Part shown: positions 57,582-64,000 of the stretch, in pieces
Position numbering within the stretch: the stretch's first letter is position 1
How the letters are laid out: each line of letters opens with the position of its first letter
NCBI GenBank assembly: GCA_037893245.1
Contig: JBAIAA010000259.1
Span: 1,425,001-1,489,000 of the forward strand
Reading direction: 5' to 3'
Origin: Crossaster papposus
Lineage: Eukaryota > Echinodermata > Asteroidea > Velatida > Solasteridae
Length of the DNA: 64,000 bases
Position numbers and translations under genes: made by a program
Notes under the pieces: generated by a model
Databases searched by the model: none
Seen by the model: only the letters and a program-made list of their open reading frames with translations
Told to the model about the DNA's origin: nothing

Positions 57582-57880
57582 TTAAAGCAGAAATTAGTAC
57601 TCATTTTTTGTTTGAGATCTGTTCAAGGTAGGCCTACAAAAGTATGTTTTCTTGCAAAACAATTTAGTAACAATAATCTGCTGTATTTCAAGAAAAATGA
57701 GCTTTTTCATGTTGTTTTACCAAGTTAAGTTTGGAAACAATATTGATCTTTTACATACATGTACCGGTACATGTCCAGTGCTCACCAGTGCAATATAATA
57801 TCTTAACTCCATATCATTTTTTTGAATATTAGATATTTTGAGAAATGCAAAAAAGTAAGAAATTAGTTCACTGTCATTTA

Positions 57881-58170
57881 CCGTATTCATTCCAATAACC
57901 GCCCAGGGCCCTTAACAAAGTCATTTTGCATGGGCCCTTATTTTTGAAACTGAAAGAATAAATTCCAAGTAAAAACAACCCCTCTTCAAAGCAAGGACTT
58001 GCCCTAAATACCACAAAATGAAAAGAAAAACTATTTTGTTGGAGTTTATTACCTCAAATGCATGATCGGAACCCACTGAGTGCAACTATCTGGTTCATGT
58101 ACAATGTTTCACACAAAAAACTTGGGTGGGCGCTTATTAGGGCATGGGCCGGTTATTAAAATGAATACGG
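57881..58170. mobile_element. TA-flanked MITE (290 bp)
   Basis: Ends CCGTATTCATTCCAATAACC and GGTTATTAAAATGAATACGG, flanked by TA on both sides, as for Tc1/mariner-type miniature elements. A weaker inverted pair surrounds it (57,800-57,875 and 58,250-58,325). Confidence 0.75.
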
Positions 58171-58421
58171 TACATGAATGACACTTTTTGTTACAAGCTC
58201 TCTCAAGATATTTGAAATGAAAAGAGATTTAATTGTATGACACAGGTCTTAATAGTGATCTCATTTTCTTATTATTCCAATTTCTCTAAATATCAAATAT
58301 TAAAAAAAAAATGAGTTGAGGATAATACGAAATGTAACCAAAAATGGCAACTCAACTTTCAAGAGCCTTACAGACGGTACATGTACCAACACCTCCCATT
58401 TAGTACTAACAACACTATCAT

Positions 58422-59984
58422 TTATGTTACAGAGCTAACATTGTCAACGACACACACAGGATGATCTGAAAGAAGTGGATTCTGAAAGTTTGTCAGGATT
58501 GCACATACTGACCAAATCTGGTTGATGGAACCCGTCATATTCAGAGGAATTGGTGTGTCAAATATGTGGAAGTTCTTGATCCGATTTATTGCGCGTTCCA
58601 CATGGATCCTTTCGGCTGCAATTTCTTGTGTTGCCAAGACTTCTTCCTCTGAAAATTGTCCCTTTCGTTCCAGAAATGGAGGAATGTTGAGCCTCACATG
58701 TTTTGCATCTACTTTTTCCGACAACAAATCATCAATGAGGAAACCTTTATCGGCCATGACAACATCATTGTCACTGAAGTTCATACTCAAAATTCCACTT
58801 TCCTCTGTGATCTTTCGGTCAGATACTGATCCGGTGTACAATTTGCTGACAAACGTTACAGCTCCTGATGGAGCGATGCCAACCAGCCCTTTCACTGTAC
58901 ATGAATTTTTGTATTGGGAAAAGAACTCGCTGTTAAGTACTAGGGTTGACGGCGTTTCAGTTTTTATTTCAGTACAGTCTATAATCACTCTGGTGGTTGG
59001 GAACTTCTTCCTAAAGCTTTCAGGCATAGTTTGATCTATGGTCCTGCGATCAAGCCACATATTTAGACTTCCTAGTTTAAGAAACATGAAATTCACCCAT
59101 GTTAAAATGTAGCGTGAAACAGTAGTTGTGCTGATGCCAAACAGATGTGCAAGATGGAGCTCTGAGAAACCAGTTCTTAAACGCACAAGAGTTAAAAAGA
59201 ACTGTTCCTGGTAATTCAGGGATGGTGCTGGCCCTTTTTTGTGTGGTTGTGGCCCATCACAGTAGGAATGGTCTTCATGTTCGTTTGCTGTTGTAGCAGT
59301 CCTTTTACATGAATACAACTCCATGTTTTCACCATTTTGCCCGGGGTCTAGTAAATTGTAGATGATAGTACATACATTGTATGTGAAACCGGTGTAAAAC
59401 TCCATTGATGAGTCATCGTTCTTGAACGTATTGAGTCTAAAGTTCAAACTGTTCTTGGCTCTTTCTTTTGCTTCTTCAAGTTCTTTTTGAAGTGTCTTTA
59501 CATGCTCAACATTTCTTTCAGCTTCTGATAATGCTTTTTTAATATTTTCCATTTGGGTTTTTAGTTCCTCATTTTCTTTGCGCAGGATATCTTCAGGTGT
59601 TTCTTCGTCTTGTTCAACATTGCTTGTACCTTCATATTCTTTGTTTTGTTCAAAATTAAGACGGCGCTTGGGAGGTGGTCTTCTTGTTTTACCGATTTTT
59701 GGAGTAAAATCAAAGACGGATGGCACAGCATTTGGTCTGAGTTTGCGGATAGTAGTAAACTGGTCAACAATGAAGTCATCCTCGTGAAAATGCAAAGAAC
59801 ATACTTTGGTATGTTTAGATATAGTAAAATGTTTGCCTGGGTCGCGTTTTATAGCATGAATCCATTGTAACCTTAGCTGTTTCTGTGATGGTTGTGATGG
59901 TATCTTGTGGAAGCTAACTTTTCGGCCATCCTGTATTCTGTAACCGGCTTTTGGACATTCTGGAACGCAGCAATTGTGCACCAT
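58422..59984 (-). CDS. THAP-domain DDE transposase (520 aa), intact
   Basis: Start chosen at MVHNCC (59,984), just inside an acceptor (TTTTTCAG before GAACAGT, exon from 59,991); the frame is open further upstream but that part looks like intron. Residues 1-91: THAP zinc finger (C5/C6, C10, W41, C62, H65, terminal AVPSVF). About 130-180: coiled coil, probably for oligomerisation. 257-297: helix-turn-helix before the catalytic core. 330-470: DDE_Tnp_4-type nuclease core with D336 (IDCTEI), D412 (ADKGF) and E463 (HVERAI). All catalytic and zinc residues are present and there is no stop or frameshift. It should bind and cut the element's terminal repeats. Ends at TAA/TAG-type stop beyond NVSSVT at 58,422. 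Confidence 0.92.
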   Translation of the reverse strand: MVHNCCVPECPKAGYRIQDGRKVSFHKIPSQPSQKQLRLQWIHAIKRDPGKHFTISKHTKVCSLHFHEDDFIVDQFTTIRKLRPNAVPSVFDFTPKIGKTRRPPPKRRLNFEQNKEYEGTSNVEQDEETPEDILRKENEELKTQMENIKKALSEAERNVEHVKTLQKELEEAKERAKNSLNFRLNTFKNDDSSMEFYTGFTYNVCTIIYNLLDPGQNGENMELYSCKRTATTANEHEDHSYCDGPQPHKKGPAPSLNYQEQFFLTLVRLRTGFSELHLAHLFGISTTTVSRYILTWVNFMFLKLGSLNMWLDRRTIDQTMPESFRKKFPTTRVIIDCTEIKTETPSTLVLNSEFFSQYKNSCTVKGLVGIAPSGAVTFVSKLYTGSVSDRKITEESGILSMNFSDNDVVMADKGFLIDDLLSEKVDAKHVRLNIPPFLERKGQFSEEEVLATQEIAAERIHVERAINRIKNFHIFDTPIPLNMTGSINQIWSVCAILTNFQNPLLSDHPVCVVDNVSSVT

Positions 59985-59990
59985 ACTGTT

Positions 59991-60256
59991 CCTGAAAAAT
60001 GAAAATACAAAACCAATATTAACACTGTATTGCAACTGCAGTGCATTGCAGTGTAAGCTTATCACATCCATTTGGCAATGCAAAGTACCGGTACATGACT
60101 TTTCTTTTGAAATTCACTATGAACAAGACCTTAATACTCAATCAGCAAAGCATAGCTCTACTTTAACATTTTAAATATATATTATATTTATTGTAATTTA
60201 AAGCAACATACCTGCTGGCAAGAGTGCAAATCTCCCTTAGTTTTTACCGACTCAGT
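59991..60256 (-). promoter_or_regulatory. 5' intron and upstream region of transposase
   Basis: Inferred 5' UTR intron upstream of the acceptor at 59,991. A donor could not be fixed; GTATGTTGC near 60,206-60,214 on the minus strand is one candidate. The transcript should start near the right terminal repeat. Confidence 0.3.
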
Positions 60257-60264
60257 GTTTCACC

Positions 60265-60527
60265 CACTGACCTCTATACATGGACAGATCCTCCATTGTT
60301 TCATTTTGAAGTCGGCATGCAGAGAAGTGCAACATGGCGTCACTGCTGTGAGCCAATGAAATGTCCAGGTGTAGAGTTCAGTTGGTTGGTAAATCCACTG
60401 ACCTCTACAACTGGACATTTCATTGGCTCACAGCAGTGACGCCATGTTGCACTTCCAGTTCGCGCCGACTTCAAGTGTTAGCACAGCAGAATATGGACAA
60501 TGATCTGTCCAGGTGTTGAGGTCAGTG
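60265..60527. mobile_element. hAT-like MITE, copy C (263 bp)
   Basis: Same ends as copy B, flanked by GTTTCACC (60,257-60,264 and 60,528-60,535). Nearly base-identical to copy B. It lies just inside the right terminal repeat of the 11-kb transposon. Confidence 0.92.
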
Positions 60528-60663
60528 GTTTCACCCTGTGATTAGATGACCGCCATCTTTGATTTCTGTACCCAACTTGAAGTGAGCCCTCTGTTGACGA
60601 TGTGGAAAATAGCCATTCCTCAAAAAGGCTTAATAGCTGTATCGTTTCGGACACGGCCTAAGC

Positions 60664-61392
60664 AGGGGGGGGCGGAGGGGGGGCCCAACAAAGTGCGCCA
60701 CCAACGTTGAAATGTATCTCATTCATTCTTCCACGCTCGAGAGCTGCACAGCTCACACAGTAAATACGTATAGATCGCTCTCGCGCGGCGTACCATTGGA
60801 ACACGTACAAATTTGCTCCGTGTATCGCTCTCCGAATTCAGTGATTCATGCAACGTCCTCAAAGCCAGAAACACATGCACGATCTACACGAATTTGTTTT
60901 GGGGCGATGTCATTTTCGGCCATTTTCGTTCGAAAACAACACGATAAAACGCAAGGGGGTCACAGGCAGATTTTTTTTTAAATTCAGTATATCACTGCTA
61001 CATCCTTTTTTAACGTATCCATGGAAAAAAATGAGTGGGGTCAAAGCACGATTTTTCACAATTTATCGATTATTATTGCCCTTTTTAGGGGAGGTATTTG
61101 TTAACGTCGTTTGAGTATTTGTGCACAATCTCCACGCGCATCAACGGTACGTCAACGCTTAATTTTTTCGACTGCTTTTTTCATTTTCAATACAATTGTT
61201 GTCATTGGATGATAAACGTTAAGGTAAATAACAACCTTTTACAACTACAAAAGACAAGATGTTAAGATTGGATGCCAAAAACTCTTTATTTTTCGCGTGA
61301 GAAAATTGTTTCCCCCTATTTTGAGAATGGACGGTACGTCAGCGTTGCGCAATCACAGTCTCGAAGGGCCCCCCCTCCGCCCCCCCCCCCTG
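60664..61392. mobile_element. G-rich-TIR insertion with 9-bp TSD (729 bp)
   Basis: Flanked by GGCCTAAGC at 60,655-60,663 and 61,393-61,401. Ends AGGGGGGGGCGGAGGGGGGG and CCCCCCCTCCGCCCCCCCCC, inverted. The 9-bp duplication fits Mutator-type elements (8-11 bp); no transposase is present. Insertion is at the very edge of the 11-kb transposon. Confidence 0.7.
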
Positions 61393-61401
61393 GGCCTAAG
61401 C

Positions 61402-61634
61402 TAGATTTCAGGCTGTATTCCGAAGCCCCACCAAGCCTCGCGAAAGCTGGCTAACGCCGGGCTTGATGACGTCACGGTGTAAAAACTGTCAGCGAATCGC
61501 CATCTTGAAAAACACTGTGTGCGGTATTTATTTTCTATTTTGTGCCCGACATTGAGCTGAGGGATTCTGACGGCGATTGAACAACCCTAGGCCACAGGAG
61601 CTGAGCCAGGCAAAGCGAAATTCCAGTGTACAAT
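61402..61634 (+). other. Possible first exon/promoter with a CRE
   Basis: TGATGACGTCACGG near 61,464 contains a perfect CRE. A good donor (CAAT before GTAAGT) occurs at 61,634/61,635. This could be a noncoding first exon of the candidate transcript below. No TATA box assigned. Confidence 0.25.
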
Positions 61635-62325
61635 GTAAGTGACTAGCCATGTTAATGTTGCTAATATTTTGGGCCACAACTCGGCTGTTTTTTTGTCGGT
61701 GTGTTTGACCTTAAACCCACTGTCGTACGCTACTTACATGTAGTACATGCAGAGCTAGCTGGGAACATTATTGCCGATAGTGGAAGTCCACTGCGCGCGA
61801 GTGTACGGTGTAGTTTAACCATAGTTTAACGTAGGAATAATTTAGTACAAACAAAAAAGGCAATTTTATAAGGAATTTGACGATGAGGATGCAATTGTAG
61901 GACAAATTATGATTTGGAATCATGCAAGTATTTACCAGCAAGCAAAACTTCGAGGAAAGAGGGTTGGAATTGTTATTAAACGTTAGGTCTAGCCTAGGGT
62001 TTGGGGAAAAAAAGGACAACCAGCATGACACAAAAACACAAGACGGCAATATACATGACTGTGCAAAAAGTGTAAGACACTGAGTCAAGGTTTCTTCAAA
62101 ACCTGACTTGTCAAAAATACAAAAAAAAAATTGGTTCAAATCTAAAGAACAATGACTGCTTGAAGCTGGAAAAGTCACTTTTGACTTGGCTTTTAAACGC
62201 AAAAGCAATTTTAGAATGGAACTAAAATGGGGGTGAAAATACACGATTGCCATCCACCTAGACTAGGCCATGGTCTTCAAATAAACTGTTGAGTACATTT
62301 TTGATTTGTTTGTTCCCTCTTTAAG
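61635..62325. other. No recognised feature
   Basis: A 161-codon open frame on the minus strand (61,768-62,253) has no recognisable domain, lacks compositional signs of coding sequence and is not annotated as a gene. If the candidate transcript exists, this would be its first intron. Confidence 0.4.
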
Positions 62326-63125
62326 AAACGTGGAAATTGGACTTTGGAGTGGATACAGCCAGCACTCCAGAATGTTGGGGACAAACCGGGCTACACTATA
62401 TGACCACAGGTATGACCTGCAACAATTATGACTAGTTAATGTAATTTTGCATCAGAATAAAGCAAATTAAGTAAGGGGGTCTGCCCTTCAGCGATATGCT
62501 TACTTAAGTAACTGTATGTCAGCTCTGTACACTGTTATTTCTGTGAGAAGAAACAAATTCACAATTATAAACCCACCTGTATTGTACAATCTGGCAGATA
62601 CCTCAACAGGGTAACAATTCCAGTCATTGTGGAATCTTTTATTTAACAGATTTTAAAAAAAAAATTGTGACGGAAATAAACAATTCCCCTTGTATGAGAG
62701 CGTTGTGAATGGAAAATCTTTGAAAAGAGCAATGATGATTATGTTTGGTTGCAGAAAGATTGAAAACTAGACTGCAGTAACCAACAGCCATTGTATTCAT
62801 TTTGTTATATATTAATTTGTGATCATTTAAACATTTCACTTGTATATTGTTTTCAGAAATCAAGAGTCCTAAACTAGGCACCACTGAAGTCCTCCTGGCT
62901 GGCAGCTGTATGAGGCTACATATAATGCAGAGACATGCTACAATGGTACCACTGTTTGCTCAAGGGAGAAATGACACAAGCGATGGTTTCATGGTTATGC
63001 CATCAGTCTCCAGCAACTCCGAATCTCTCAAATCTTTGGAAATCTCAACTCAAAGAAAGATCATATTTTCTGAGGGCTTTAAAAAGCACCATAATATTAC
63101 TTGCATGGTTGTCACATTGCTTTAA
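62326..63125 (+). CDS. Candidate small spliced ORF (92 aa), unknown
   Basis: Exon 62,326-62,409 (acceptor CTCTTTAAG, donor CACAG before GTATGA) joins exon 62,857-63,125 (acceptor GTTTTCAG). The join keeps the frame: ATGACCACAG + AAATCAAG gives MTTEIKSPKLGTTEVLLAGS and continues to a TAA at 63,123-63,125. The frame is also open through the first exon, but joined to the possible exon ending at 61,634 it meets a TAA. No domain recognised; could be a noncoding RNA or the 5' part of a longer gene. Confidence 0.3.
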
Positions 63126-64000
63126 TTTTCATAGCCTATTTTAATAGATTGAGCTAAAAAATGCAAGTTAACAGGAATATTTTAATACACAAATATACTA
63201 CCACAAGCAATATTTTAAGGCGGCCAACATAAATGTTTAGCAAATATTATAAGGGCTGACACTGCAGCACCACTTCAAAGACTGTAATGGGGATTGGAGA
63301 GGGCGGGGGGAGGGGTGGCCCACAGGGTTTCCCAAGACTTTTGTTAACTTGAATTCAACACTCTCAACAAATATACATTGCAATGTATATACAGGGCCAT
63401 TCCTTTTCTCCACCTCTGACAAGCGATTAGCATCACCCCTCAATGAGTAAAGCAAACGGTCCGCAAACAAGTAAACGACAGTCATTGCCATTACTACTTG
63501 AATGGTAACATATTTAAACAGTTTACAACATGCTCCTATCTTTTATTTCTATGTGGTACTTGGTTTGAACAATTGGCATACATTTGTATTGATATTTTTA
63601 TCTTCTTATTCTTTACATGTATAGAACTCCGCCCGAAAGTAAACAAATATATATATCTACTGGTTTGGACTAGTGTTCATCACATTGCTAAATTTCCTGT
63701 CCCTTGTCATTTTAAAGATGAAAATATTGTTTATTGTGAAATGTGTATGCACTAATTTCATTAAATAATGAATATCTTGCATCACAATTTAGACCCATGA
63801 ATAAACCATTATGACTTTGAAGATTCTAAAAATGAACAACGTATGTTCTTATTTGTAACTGTACATGTACATGTACATGTATGTCCAGTAAAAATGCACT
63901 TATTGGAACGCCTTTCCTAAACTTCAGGATAAACAAAATCAATTGGGAAGATATGCTTATAAGTTACCTCAAAATGAAGTATTCCTTTAAAAAGAAACAT
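63126..64000. other. No recognised feature
   Basis: AT-rich. A G-rich stretch lies near 63,299-63,316 and a GTACATGTACATGTACATGT run at 63,862-63,881. No gene recognised. Confidence 0.5.

Larger units (their letters stand above)
49574..60660. mobile_element. Two-gene DNA transposon (THAP-DDE + YqaJ), about 11 kb
   Basis: Inverted terminal matches: TAAGCCTTTTTGAGG (49,581-49,595; complement at 60,618-60,632) and a 24-bp match at 49,610-49,633 / 60,569-60,592 beginning AGAGGGCTCACTTC. The right end continues to CGGACACGGCCTA at 60,660; the outer left end is disturbed by MITE B. Inside, the SAP-SWIM-YqaJ gene runs rightward from the left repeat and the transposase runs leftward from the right repeat. 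From memory this gene pair matches the ISL2EU-type elements; the assignment needs a database check. Several later insertions enlarge it. Confidence 0.8.

Noticed and set aside
58522..59034. 170-codon plus-strand frame opposite the transposase
   Set aside because: Antisense shadow of the DDE domain.
61768..62253. 161-codon minus-strand frame as a gene
   Set aside because: No domain, no splice partners and no conserved motif visible; hydrophobic composition follows from AT-rich DNA.

Overview
The window looks like a piece of a metazoan nuclear genome, most likely a deuterostome and probably an echinoderm (a sea star is a guess). Support: a spliced nuclear gene for the mitochondrial Rieske protein whose sequence is closest in feel to animal UQCRFS1, GT-AG introns, low gene density, THAP/DDE transposon genes, and many TTAA-flanked miniature elements whose ends (AGGGATCG..., AGGTAGGATAC...) resemble echinoderm repeats I remember. 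No database search was possible.

Layout. (1) 1-21,377: a satellite-like array of related 150-190 bp sub-repeats, all in one orientation. Twenty-four times it is punctuated by the same module: a 9-bp-stem hairpin, three bases, CTAG, then a T-run. This is the architecture of a Helitron-type 3' end, and the array stops exactly at the last CTAG. The sub-repeats carry dense CRE (TGACGTCA), E-box (CACGTG) and TCAAGGTCA motifs. (2) 21,378-23,938: unique/intergenic DNA with one TTAA miniature element and a 149-bp tandem duplication. (3) 23,939-38,954, minus strand: UQCRFS1, three exons whose splice phases fit exactly (280 aa). Its 11.6-kb first intron is a nest of transposons inside transposons. A paralogous copy of the host element at 52.4-53.2 kb supplies empty sites that date and define several of the insertions. 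A near-identical 1,725-bp tandem duplication sits in the middle. (4) 39,510-45,958: two direct copies of a 3-kb element with TIRs. (5) 45,965-49,004: a 3-kb palindromic element with GCGATA-type short repeats in its arms and inverted tandem arrays in its core. (6) about 49,580-60,660: an 11-kb two-gene DNA transposon with inverted ends. From the left end runs a spliced SAP-SWIM-YqaJ nuclease gene (plus strand, damaged by an in-frame TAG and a frameshift); from the right end runs an intact 520-aa THAP + DDE transposase (minus strand). Several miniature elements, a tRNA-derived SINE, a fold-back with a 55-bp perfect stem and a 34-bp palindromic insertion lie inside it. (7) 60,664-64,000: a G-rich-TIR insertion with 9-bp flanking repeats, then mostly unique DNA with one candidate spliced small transcript.

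How the genes relate: UQCRFS1 is the only clear host gene. The transposase and YqaJ genes converge on each other inside one element; the transposase would act on the inverted ends, and the YqaJ exonuclease-like protein is its usual accessory in this kind of element (family knowledge, from memory). Most open frames elsewhere are translations of T-runs or short repeats and were not annotated.
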